DNA from: Sporolactobacillus spathodeae
GTDB taxonomy: Bacteria > Bacillota > Bacilli > Bacillales > Sporolactobacillaceae
NCBI RefSeq assembly: GCF_016908935.1
Contig: NZ_JAFBEV010000020.1
Span: 1-58,640, forward strand
Length of the DNA stretch: 58,640 nucleotides
Direction: 5' to 3'
Under the pieces are notes generated by a model. The model made no database searches. It was given only the letters and a program-made list of their open reading frames with translations, and was not told the origin of the DNA. Position numbers and translations under genes: made by a program. The stretch's first letter is position 1, and each line of letters starts with the position of its first letter. Of the stretch, positions 27,801-36,253 are shown in pieces.

Positions 27801-28121
27801 TGGTTAGAAATAACAGATGATTATCGTTTTTTATTTAACATCTTTCCGAATGATGTTCTTCATATAAAAATGAAAAGAAAAAAAGAAGCAAAAACTTTTT
27901 TGGGAAATTTAGTAGAATGGCAGGAAGGCTATTTCTATTTTAAAAAAGTGCATTCAGCAACTGCTCAGATCGGTATTATTGACCATATGAAGAGTTTTAA
28001 AGATGAAATAGGCTCTCAAAATTTGTTGATCTTAGAAAAATACCAAGTTGATCCACTAGGTAATTTGTCAAAAGTACATGGGGAGAAACAATATGGCATA
28101 TCGTCACTTAGTCATTCGTAA
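24867..28121 (+). CDS. cas9: Type II-C Cas9 endonuclease (GeoCas9-like)
   Basis: A 1084-residue RNA-guided nuclease, very close in length and sequence to Geobacillus stearothermophilus Cas9 (1087). RuvC-I has D8 in IGLDIGISSVGW; the Arg-rich bridge helix RRDARSARRRLRRRR follows; RuvC-II has E508 in IELAREM; HNH has D590/H591 in VDHIIPYSRS with NKVLVL after it; RuvC-III has H729 and D732 in HHAVDAV. All catalytic residues are intact. The C-terminal PAM-interacting domain ends in GEKQYGISS. ATG 24867 is used (GGAG ten bases upstream) instead of TTG 24858. It overlaps cas1 by 29 bases. No csn2 or cas4 follows, which defines II-C. Confidence 0.96.
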   Translation: MKYSIGLDIGISSVGWSVINLEKKRIERLGARLYDAAENPKNGSSLAAPRRDARSARRRLRRRRYRVGKVRQFIVERGLLTSSQTDQLYDWREEDLDIWLVRVNALERLLTDREFARVLIHIAKNRGYRSNRKSESKSGENGQVLSAIKANKELMEQKGYLTVAEMLVNEPEKFAGRKRNRGGEYTHVIARSELEHEIRLIFTKQRAFGNRFATEVNETTYITIWGAQRPVATKDDIFKKIGNCTFEKGEKRAPKASYAFQYFRALDKLNRLRILSVRELSRGLTSEERDQILPALFDHDKQKYSDLRKILKLRDDQKFNELFYDPGKSLKDNESNIFLSLAEQYKIRKVIKDAQGKGALLQYRPVDLDTIAYALTVFKDDQDTKDYLSNDYVNENGKQLVNLANRIFDEELINGLLSLSFSKFGHLSLKALHKLIPYMENGLSYYDACKKVGYHDNEQVGKDKQHLLPVIPADEIRNPVVVRSLSQTRKVVNAIIKRYGSPTFMYIELAREMGRPYNERRDLEKQYNKNRTVNDQAKVNIQELFPAVSDPRGHDILKFKLWQQQDGKCAYSLEPIPAENIFEPGYAEVDHIIPYSRSFDDSNSNKVLVLSKMNQAKKDRTPFEWFGGDEHRWKQFESYVNALKVNRKKKSLLTKKNMDNEEEETFKSRHLNDTRYITRFFKNFVENNLMFREVEGVKQHVFTVNGAYTSLMRKRWGFNKNREESDLHHAVDAVIIAVSQPFRYEVSTYFRHREVSLHQFMKRTGDYFPEPWEGFVKELRARIMQDPEKLKLALESLDLESYGSDFIDDVKTIFISRMPKRSIKGQIHDETLRRNRGNTEDGFIRVVTRTRLENITFDKNGDFPMYGKESDPKTYQAIKQRYLEYGKDTKKAFIEPLYKPAKDLSRASIIRSVKIEEKKNQLVLLRDKAVAFNSSIVRTEVYQNKETGKFYLAPVYVSDVLAGREPKKFITPHKNYDNWLEITDDYRFLFNIFPNDVLHIKMKRKKEAKTFLGNLVEWQEGYFYFKKVHSATAQIGIIDHMKSFKDEIGSQNLLILEKYQVDPLGNLSKVHGEKQYGISSLSHS

Positions 28122-28995
28122 TCCTTCTAGACTTTCAACAAAAGATGAACAATTGCTGATTCATCAGGATGAAACCATACGTATTCCATTGGAAGACGTA
28201 TGTACAATTACCCTGGAAGATCCGGCAATAACAATTACTAGTGCATTACTGAGTAAATGCACGGAATATCAAGTAGAAGTTATTTTGTGCGATCATAAAC
28301 GAATGCCAAGTGGAGTAATACAGACATTTAATCAGCACTCGAGGCAAAAAGAAGTGTTGGAGCTTCAGCTTAAGTTACCAAAGCCACTTATCAAGCGGAT
28401 ATGGCAGAAGATAGTTATTCGTAAGTTGGAGAATCAGGCGCATTGTCTGCAACTTTTAAATAAAGGCGAAGAGGCCAATCGTTTGTTTGCGATTAGTCGG
28501 AGCGTTGAGTCCGGCGATCGTAGTAATCGTGAAGCTTATGGGGCAAAAGTATACTTTACTTCCGCTTTTGGCGACGGTTTCCAGCGTCGTGAGGAAAACA
28601 CACGGAATGTTGCTCTGAATTATGGATACAGTATCATGCGTTCGCTGGTTGCAAGAGCGCTTGTTCGATACGGATTTAATCCATGTTTTGGTGTCTTTCA
28701 TGATAGTCAGACAAATGCTTTCAATCTGGCTGATGATTTTATGGAACCGTTACGTGCTTTTGTTGACGTCATTGTCGCGATGAATGTAAAAGAAGATGAC
28801 CATTGGGGAGCAGAAATTCGGCAAAAATTGTTTGAAATATTGAATATCGAAGCTATATGGAATGGTGAAAAACAGAGCATTACAAATGGGGTTGACAAGA
28901 TGATAAAGAGCTATGCAACTGCATGCCGGCAAACAGATGCCTCTCTTTTAACTCTTCCAGAACTTGTAAACATCAATACTCATACATATGAGTAA
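28093..28995 (+). CDS. cas1: CRISPR integrase Cas1
   Basis: A 300-residue type II Cas1, the catalytic subunit of the spacer-integration complex with Cas2. The expected metal ligands are present at family spacing: E147 (NREAYGAK), H203 (GVFHDS) and E218 (DFMEPLR). ATG 28093 has GGGGAGA upstream and starts MAYRHLVIRNPSRLS, as in the family. The gene overlaps both cas9 and cas2, forming one operon. Confidence 0.95.
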   Translation: MAYRHLVIRNPSRLSTKDEQLLIHQDETIRIPLEDVCTITLEDPAITITSALLSKCTEYQVEVILCDHKRMPSGVIQTFNQHSRQKEVLELQLKLPKPLIKRIWQKIVIRKLENQAHCLQLLNKGEEANRLFAISRSVESGDRSNREAYGAKVYFTSAFGDGFQRREENTRNVALNYGYSIMRSLVARALVRYGFNPCFGVFHDSQTNAFNLADDFMEPLRAFVDVIVAMNVKEDDHWGAEIRQKLFEILNIEAIWNGEKQSITNGVDKMIKSYATACRQTDASLLTLPELVNINTHTYE

Positions 28996-29308
28996 GTTCA
29001 TGAGAATTCTCGTGTTTTTTGATCTGCCGGTTACTTCTATTCGTGAACGAAAAGCATATAGCCGCTTCCGTAAATTTCTATTAAAAGATGGGTATACAAT
29101 GCTTCAGTTTTCTGTATATACGCGGATATGTAATGGCGAGGACGGCGTACAGAAACATATGAAACGTTTAAAGGATCATCTCCCGGGTGTGAATGGCGCT
29201 ATACGCTCTATGAAAATAACAGAAAAACAGTTTGAAAATATGGATATTTTACTCGGAGAAGATACACCTGAGGAAAAATTAGGAGCAAATAAAACAGATT
29301 TTTTTTAG
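28988..29308 (+). CDS. cas2: CRISPR adaptation protein Cas2
   Basis: A 106-residue ferredoxin-fold protein that bridges Cas1 dimers during spacer capture. MRILVFFDLPV has the conserved beta-1 Asp, followed by ERKAYSRFRKFLLKDGYTMLQFSVYTR typical of type II Cas2. ATG 28988 overlaps the cas1 stop; ATG 29000 is an alternative giving 102 residues. The array starts 152 bp downstream. Confidence 0.93.
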   Translation: MSKFMRILVFFDLPVTSIRERKAYSRFRKFLLKDGYTMLQFSVYTRICNGEDGVQKHMKRLKDHLPGVNGAIRSMKITEKQFENMDILLGEDTPEEKLGANKTDFF

Positions 29309-29378
29309 ATCTAGGGGTTGCCTTTTTAGCGGCCACATTTTTTTTGCTAATAAAATGAAAAAAATTAAAGAAAACATC

Positions 29379-29408
29379 AAAAAACAGCGCATATTTGCAC
29401 TGTTTTTT
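29379..29408. terminator. Bidirectional terminator between cas2 and the array
   Basis: AAAAAACAG and CTGTTTTTT arms around GCGCATATTTGCA. It could stop the cas operon from reading into the array and also stop leftward crRNA transcripts. Confidence 0.7.
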
Positions 29409-29417
29409 ATAAGTAGA

Positions 29418-29449
29418 AATCCCTTGAAATGGGGATGTATCAAGGGATT
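29418..29449. other. Leader-end inverted repeat beside the first CRISPR repeat
   Basis: AATCCCTTGA and TCAAGGGATT form a perfect 10 bp stem with a 12-base loop, 11 bp before the first repeat. It lies where new spacers should enter, so it may guide Cas1-Cas2. That is inference. Confidence 0.5.
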
Positions 29450-29460
29450 CAGGGGCATGT

Positions 29461-32400
29461 ATCGTATCACATCAAGTTTTACAGGGGAAGTATGGCGAAT
29501 TTGAAAATCATACGCTCACCATCTCAATCGTATCACATCAAGTTTTACAGGGGAAGTATGGCAATTGATTCATTGTTAAACCTCCTGAGTTATCGTATCA
29601 CATCAAGTTTTACAGGGGAAGTATGGCCCAAACAAAGAGTACGAAAGCTATGATACAATCGTATCACATCAAGTTTTACAGGGGAAGTATGGCCGTGTAT
29701 AGGGCGTGTCTGCGGCGCCTAAAATCGTATCACATCAAGTTTTACAGGGGAAGTATGGCAATCTCTTTATCATATTCAACATTCCAATGATCGTATCACA
29801 TCAAGTTTTACAGGGGAAGTATGGCAAAAAGTGACGCGGCGACACACGTATGATTATCGTATCACATCAAGTTTTACAGGGGAAGTATGGCGCTGTTAGT
29901 GCAGCTACCGCAGTGATGACAATCGTATCACATCAAGTTTTACAGGGGAAGTATGGCGTCTTGTCATTAAGTTCTTCCTCCAAATCTATCGTATCACATC
30001 AAGTTTTACAGGGGAAGTATGGCAAGGAAACCTATGGGCAAAGGAAAAAGAGAATCGTATCACATCAAGTTTTACAGGGGAAGTATGGCAATTGATTATT
30101 GATGCAGCTTCAGGACTTGATCGTATCACATCAAGTTTTACAGGGGAAGTATGGCCAACTCGGCAGCTTATCGGCGCGCCCCTCTATCGTATCACATCAA
30201 GTTTTACAGGGGAAGTATGGCCACGATTTTGAAGGGTCGTCCTTGTTTTGATCGTATCACATCAAGTTTTACAGGGGAAGTATGGCCCAAGTTTACTTCA
30301 AACGGGAATGGGGCATATCGTATCACATCAAGTTTTACAGGGGAAGTATGGCGCCTACTGTTTGGCTCCCGGCAGCAATACAATCGTATCACATCAAGTT
30401 TTACAGGGGAAGTATGGCGTAGTCTAATAACTTCTCTCCGTACATCGGATCGTATCACATCAAGTTTTACAGGGGAAGTATGGCTTCAACCAACATATTG
30501 TGCGTTGTTTCTGCATCGTATCACATCAAGTTTTACAGGGGAAGTATGGCTGGCAAGCGCAGGTACTCTTCTAACGTCTCATCGTATCACATCAAGTTTT
30601 ACAGGGGAAGTATGGCTCACGAATGATTGGCATTCGCTATTTGGTAATCGTATCACATCAAGTTTTACAGGGGAAGTATGGCAGCAGTTATCAAGGTTGA
30701 ACCATGGACTAATCGTATCACATCAAGTTTTACAGGGGAAGTATGGCCATTCTTTGCATCGATATGCCCCGTTTTCAATCGTATCACATCAAGTTTTACA
30801 GGGGAAGTATGGCGTATCCAATTCCGAATACAGATCGTTCAAAATCGTATCACATCAAGTTTTACAGGGGAAGTATGGCTATTTTACTTGATGATCTACC
30901 ATGTGTAAAATCGTATCACATCAAGTTTTACAGGGGAAGTATGGCGCCCAGGTACTTCCAGTCGTAAATCCGTCCATCGTATCACATCAAGTTTTACAGG
31001 GGAAGTATGGCATGCTGAACACTGGAAGGAATGCGCGTCAGATCGTATCACATCAAGTTTTACAGGGGAAGTATGGCTGAACATGAAATACGAAACGAGG
31101 TGCGCTAATCGTATCACATCAAGTTTTACAGGGGAAGTATGGCAAGAGAAGGACTCACCGCTGTAATATTTCATCGTATCACATCAAGTTTTACAGGGGA
31201 AGTATGGCCTTGTATTGCTTGTGAGCGCGCTTGTATTGATCGTATCACATCAAGTTTTACAGGGGAAGTATGGCTAATTCGCACGTGATTCCCGCAACCG
31301 CATTATCGTATCACATCAAGTTTTACAGGGGAAGTATGGCAAAGGCATTAAAACATTGCAGGGACGGTGAATCGTATCACATCAAGTTTTACAGGGGAAG
31401 TATGGCTGCGCGGTCTTTATTCCAAAATATTTATTAATCGTATCACATCAAGTTTTACAGGGGAAGTATGGCGTGATTGGTGATGGGGCGTTCGGTATTC
31501 CGATCGTATCACATCAAGTTTTACAGGGGAAGTATGGCACTGAACTTAATTGACTTGATCTTTTTCGGATCGTATCACATCAAGTTTTACAGGGGAAGTA
31601 TGGCTGAGTAAACCGCATGGATCTTTTTAACCTGATCGTATCACATCAAGTTTTACAGGGGAAGTATGGCCCCGTATGTGGCAACCATTTAACAAGCGAA
31701 ATCGTATCACATCAAGTTTTACAGGGGAAGTATGGCAGATAGTTGGTGTATATGGTTCTATATCATATCGTATCACATCAAGTTTTACAGGGGAAGTATG
31801 GCCTTAAATCCGCACTGTAATCATTAAACTTATCGTATCACATCAAGTTTTACAGGGGAAGTATGGCATGAAGGTATGGAGTTAATTGAAGTAAAGAATC
31901 GTATCACATCAAGTTTTACAGGGGAAGTATGGCCGAAGTTTTGTGATAAATGCAATAAAAAATATCGTATCACATCAAGTTTTACAGGGGAAGTATGGCC
32001 TCTTTTGTCGCATGGAATGATTTTCCGGCATCGTATCACATCAAGTTTTACAGGGGAAGTATGGCCGGGGGCGATACATGAATTTCCATAGATTCATCGT
32101 ATCACATCAAGTTTTACAGGGGAAGTATGGCTTGGATTGTGTGCGATTTTCTCCCAAAATTATCGTATCACATCAAGTTTTACAGGGGAAGTATGGCCGA
32201 TTTGTACGTGTCTAACCACAGTTTTTATCGTATCACATCAAGTTTTACAGGGGAAGTATGGCCATCTAATTGAAGATATTTACAATGATATTATCGTATC
32301 ACATCAAGTTTTACAGGGGAAGTATGGCAAGCATATCGGCAGGCAGTCAGCAAGGTGCATCGTATCACATCAAGTTTTACAGGGGAAGTATGGCTGGCTA

Positions 32401-33296
32401 GGTCAAGCCAATAATACGGGATTAATCGTATCACATCAAGTTTTACAGGGGAAGTATGGCTTGTAGTGACGCCGATCAATGGCGATGGCATCGTATCACA
32501 TCAAGTTTTACAGGGGAAGTATGGCCATCTTTTCATCTGACGACCTATTGAAGGATCGTATCACATCAAGTTTTACAGGGGAAGTATGGCTTCTTATGCA
32601 TCAATGATCTCGCGGATGAATCGTATCACATCAAGTTTTACAGGGGAAGTATGGCTCAATGGGGTTTGCTACAACCTGTTCCAGAATCGTATCACATCAA
32701 GTTTTACAGGGGAAGTATGGCTCAATAAGAAATATAAACAAAAGACAATTAATCGTATCACATCAAGTTTTACAGGGGAAGTATGGCGCCGACAATAACC
32801 GTATGGCCAACCTTTCCATCGTATCACATCAAGTTTTACAGGGGAAGTATGGCTTAATGGACCCCGATCCAATATCAATGTATATCGTATCACATCAAGT
32901 TTTACAGGGGAAGTATGGCCTGAGGCTGCGTTCTGCCATCGCCATCGGATCGTATCACATCAAGTTTTACAGGGGAAGTATGGCGAGTGCAGTTTGTTTT
33001 TACTCTTAATCTTATCGTATCACATCAAGTTTTACAGGGGAAGTATGGCATAACTATGGCATCATCAAAGTAGAAGGAGATCGTATCACATCAAGTGGCT
33101 GAAAGTGTGGAAGATGCAAAAGCTCATGATCGTATCACATCAAGTTTTACAGGGGAAGTATGGCTATCACTGATCATTCGTTTTGCGATCTCTAATCGTA
33201 TCACATCAAGCTTTACAGGGGAAGTATGGCTGTGAGTGCGTGAATTGAAATATCACTGTTATCGTATCATATCAAATTTTACATGGAAAGTATGAT
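29461..33296 (-). CRISPR. Type II-C CRISPR array, 59 repeats and 58 spacers
   Basis: The repeat is 36 bp; on + it begins ATCGTATCACATCAAG and ends GGGGAAGTATGGC. Spacers are 29-30 bp. I placed 59 repeats by position (29461, 29527, 29592 and onward, period 65-66). Three differ from consensus, all at the right end: 33080-33099 lost 16 internal bases, 33195-33230 has one change and 33261-33296 has six. I saw no duplicated spacers. In crRNA orientation (- strand) the repeat starts GCCATACTTCCCCTG, matching the Geobacillus II-C repeat style, and ends TGTGATACGAT, an extended -10-like element. The adaptation end is probably the left, next to cas2. ORFs running through the array are artefacts of the repeat. 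Confidence 0.98.
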
Positions 33297-33326
33297 CAAG
33301 GGAAATTATGCCTGATCTAAGTGGCC

Positions 33327-33342
33327 AATGTACTACATCAAG
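33327..33342. repeat. Vestigial 60th CRISPR half-repeat
   Basis: Exactly 66 bp after the last degenerate repeat, AATGTACTACATCAAG matches the first 16 bases of the repeat at 12 positions. The rest of the unit is unrecognisable. The remaining 209 bp gap to jetA otherwise holds only the jetA promoter. Confidence 0.45.
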
Positions 33343-33447
33343 CCTCGCTCCCCCTATTTTTTGCGATCATAAAAGCATTAAACTCCCCATCCCCCACCGA
33401 CACTTATTACCAATTTATTAATCGCCTATCTTACCCAAAGTCTATTA

Positions 33448-33456
33448 TGCTAAAAT
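33448..33456 (+). promoter_or_regulatory. Extended -10 promoter of the Wadjet operon
   Basis: TGCTAAAAT, an extended -10 with 5/6 match, 50 bp before jetA. No strong -35 is visible. Confidence 0.5.
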
Positions 33457-33505
33457 AAAAATAGCTGATTTGCCAAACAATACAAAATTATCTGAGGGAT
33501 TATTT

Positions 33506-34966
33506 ATGGACGTGACGCAGTTTCAGAAAATAAAAGAAGCGTCTTATCTGACGGCGGAAAATGCGGTTCGCTATCGGATCATTTTGCGCTTCTTTTATAT
33601 TGAGCATGAGCGGATGAAGGATTTGCTTTATCCGGCAGATGTGTTTCGTTTCGTTCGGTCGGTCAAGGGCATGGAAGATTATACAGAAACGATGCTCGAG
33701 CAAGACTTAGCGACGCTCGTCAGTTGGAAGAATATCATCCCGCGGCAAGAGATGAAGGAACCGAAATCGATCGAAGAGTATAAGCGGAAGAGGTTTCGCT
33801 ATCAGGTGACGCCCTATACCGTCGAATTTGAGAGACTCCTTGCCGAGCTTGAAAAAAAAGGCGAAGCTTTTGGCGGTCAATTGGAAAAGTCATCATTTGA
33901 ACGGTTGCTGAAGGCACTTGTTGCACTGCCGACGATGACGAAAGAAAATGCCTATGAGGGTTGGCAGGATCTGCTACACCATTTTAAACAGATCAAAACG
34001 AATACTTCCGATTATATCGGTTATTTGAATAGTGAGCGGATGGAATCGTCGATGCAGACGGAGGCGTTCCTTGTCTATAAAGATCAATTTATCCACTATT
34101 TGCGTGATTTTATTATTGCGTTGCAGCAGACCGCATTGAAAATTCAGAGCGCTTTGCGTGCAACGGATTCTGCGTTGTTGGCAAAAATAGCAGAAGCTAT
34201 TCTGGTGCATGAGCGGGCGATCCCTCGCGTTGGCGGCGAGCAATTAGACGAAAAGGCGCTATCAGAAGATTTTTACGCAACGTGGCGCAATATCCAGTCC
34301 TGGTTCATTAGCAATGAAACAGGGGAGAGCGAGTATTTGTCATTGCAGCAGCAGACGAATGAAGCGATTCGTCGAATGACGCGTTTTATTCAACGCTTTG
34401 GCGAACGGTTGCAGCAGCGGCGCAGCCGTAAGAAAGACTTTCTGCAAATCGCTCGCTGGTTCAATGATTGCGCAACTCTAGAGGAAGCCCATCAGCTATC
34501 AGCAACGGTTTTCGGTGTCTTCCATACGCGCCATTTTGTTGCCGAGCCGAGTGCGACAAGCGATATCTATGCTGATCTTTGGCAGGAGAAGCCGAGTGAG
34601 ACAGTGATTACGCCGCGGGTTCAGGGCTACCGTGAGAAGACCCGTCCTGCTGCGTTCAAAGTGCATCAAGAGGAAAAGCGCGCCGCGCAAGAAGAATTTT
34701 TGAAAAAAAGAGAACAGCTTAAGGCGCGGCTTGCCACGTATATCCACGAAGGAAAGATCGTCTTGTCGCATGAAACTTTTATTGACAAGGAAACGCGCAA
34801 ATTACTGCTCTATTGGCTGGCTAAATCGCAACTTCAGGAAAGGCATTTGGTGCAGACTGAATTTGGGCAGAGAGTGACCGTTCGAGTCGATCCAGAGCGT
34901 CGCGTGCAAATTCATTCTGAGGATGGTGTGCTCGACATGCCGGATACGATCTATGTTTTTCAGTAG
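33506..34966 (+). CDS. jetA: Wadjet type II protein JetA (TIGR02677/DUF2397)
   Basis: A 486-residue protein resembling the TIGR02677 family; the opening YLTAENAVRYRIILRFFYIEHE is characteristic. In Wadjet/MukBEF-like complexes JetA is the kleisin subunit that links the SMC heads. ATG 33506 has GAGGGA upstream; the preceding in-frame TTG is unlikely. First gene of a four-gene plasmid-defence operon. GC is higher than in the neighbouring CRISPR and BREX genes and close to the core genes. Confidence 0.85.
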   Translation: MDVTQFQKIKEASYLTAENAVRYRIILRFFYIEHERMKDLLYPADVFRFVRSVKGMEDYTETMLEQDLATLVSWKNIIPRQEMKEPKSIEEYKRKRFRYQVTPYTVEFERLLAELEKKGEAFGGQLEKSSFERLLKALVALPTMTKENAYEGWQDLLHHFKQIKTNTSDYIGYLNSERMESSMQTEAFLVYKDQFIHYLRDFIIALQQTALKIQSALRATDSALLAKIAEAILVHERAIPRVGGEQLDEKALSEDFYATWRNIQSWFISNETGESEYLSLQQQTNEAIRRMTRFIQRFGERLQQRRSRKKDFLQIARWFNDCATLEEAHQLSATVFGVFHTRHFVAEPSATSDIYADLWQEKPSETVITPRVQGYREKTRPAAFKVHQEEKRAAQEEFLKKREQLKARLATYIHEGKIVLSHETFIDKETRKLLLYWLAKSQLQERHLVQTEFGQRVTVRVDPERRVQIHSEDGVLDMPDTIYVFQ

Positions 34967-34978
34967 ACAATCGTTGCC

Positions 34979-35006
34979 TTGAACCAGGCGATATTTTAAT
35001 TATATT
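34979..35006 (+). promoter_or_regulatory. Possible internal promoter before jetB
   Basis: TTGAAC, 16 bp spacer, TATATT (5/6). It lies in the 141 bp gap between jetA and jetB, wide for a Wadjet operon. Confidence 0.4.
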
Positions 35007-35107
35007 AATGAAGGAATTTTCTGGTCAAAACTTGGAAAGCATTGACCGTCTGCTGTTATAGGCTGAGTCAGATTGGGAAGCATTGCATAAGAAAGGAGAT
35101 GAAAAAC

Positions 35108-36253
35108 ATGGCGACTGCCAGTGAGGAACAGATTCAAGAAGGGCTGACCTGTCTTTTTGAAAATTATTGGATTCTGCGGGCAGATAATCCGGAACGTTAC
35201 CATCAGTTGCGACGAATGGAAAAGGATTTAAAGCGCGTCCTCGATGACCGGTTCGGTCTGCGTCTTCATGTTCATACGCAATTTATCAAGCTAGAGAAAA
35301 TTCCAGTGGAACCCAAAAGTTGGATGGGGATCACCGACTTTCAGGACGTGATGGATTACACGTTGTTTGCCTGCGCTCTGGCATTTCTCGAATCGAAAGA
35401 GCAGAACGATTATTTTCTGCTCAGCCATCTTGTTGAAGAACTGAATGAAAATTATCCCGATCGGGAGGCGCTCGACTGGACCAATTATCGACATCGGACG
35501 TCCCTTGTTCGCGTCGTCACGCAGCTACTCAAGCTGCATTTGATGGATCGAATTGAAGGCGACATCGGCCGTTTCGCCCAAAATGAACAATTTGAAGCGT
35601 TGTACCGGGTGACGCTTTATGCCCGTTATTTCATGCGCACTTATCCCGAGGATATCTATCAATACAAAGATTGGCACGCACTGACTCATGAAGACAACGA
35701 TCGGTTGGAGGCTCACGGTCGTCGCTGGGAGGCCTATCGCCGCCTGATGATGGAGCCGGTCGTGACTCGCACATCGGAGAACAGCGAACAGCTTTTTAAT
35801 TATTTTCGTGTACAGCGCCGATCCATTGAGGACTTTTTTGAGCGGACCACGCCGTTCAGCTTTGAATTGACGCGGGACGCGGCGATGCTGACGCTGAGTG
35901 AGCGCAAACAAAGCTATACCTATTTTCCGGCCCAACCTGTGATACATGATATCTTGCTGCAGTTAGCCGCGCAGATTCGGTCGCAGGATCCGGTACGTGA
36001 CGCCTACGGCCAAGCGACACTATCCAGACAGGAATGGCTGTCGCTGATTCAAAATGTGCAGCAAACCGCTGCAGCCGGCTGGTCGAAAGAATTCCGAGAA
36101 ATGACAACGGACCGGCTCGCCGATCGGCTGCTTGATGAAGCCTGTGCTTGGCAGCTCGCGGAGACGCGCGGCGATCAGGTGATTTTGCTACCAGCGCTCG
36201 TGCGCTTTTCTGGGCGTTATAGCGATGACTTTCAGAAGAAGGAGGGAAAATAA
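35108..36253 (+). CDS. jetB: Wadjet type II protein JetB (TIGR02678/DUF2398)
   Basis: A 381-residue protein resembling TIGR02678, the KITE-like (MukE-type) partner of JetA in the complex. Typical stretches include ENYWILRADNPERYHQLRR and LDWTNYRHRTSLVRV. The frame opens at 35042, but ATG 35108 is nine bases after AGGAG. The stop overlaps the jetC start by one base. Confidence 0.83.
   Translation: MATASEEQIQEGLTCLFENYWILRADNPERYHQLRRMEKDLKRVLDDRFGLRLHVHTQFIKLEKIPVEPKSWMGITDFQDVMDYTLFACALAFLESKEQNDYFLLSHLVEELNENYPDREALDWTNYRHRTSLVRVVTQLLKLHLMDRIEGDIGRFAQNEQFEALYRVTLYARYFMRTYPEDIYQYKDWHALTHEDNDRLEAHGRRWEAYRRLMMEPVVTRTSENSEQLFNYFRVQRRSIEDFFERTTPFSFELTRDAAMLTLSERKQSYTYFPAQPVIHDILLQLAAQIRSQDPVRDAYGQATLSRQEWLSLIQNVQQTAAAGWSKEFREMTTDRLADRLLDEACAWQLAETRGDQVILLPALVRFSGRYSDDFQKKEGK

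Noticed and set aside
29429-33009. Several ORFs of 60-246 codons on both strands in the CRISPR array.
   Set aside because: They are repeat translations (ITSSFTGEVW, IVSHQVLQGKYG, HTSPVKLDVIR) with spacer sequence between.
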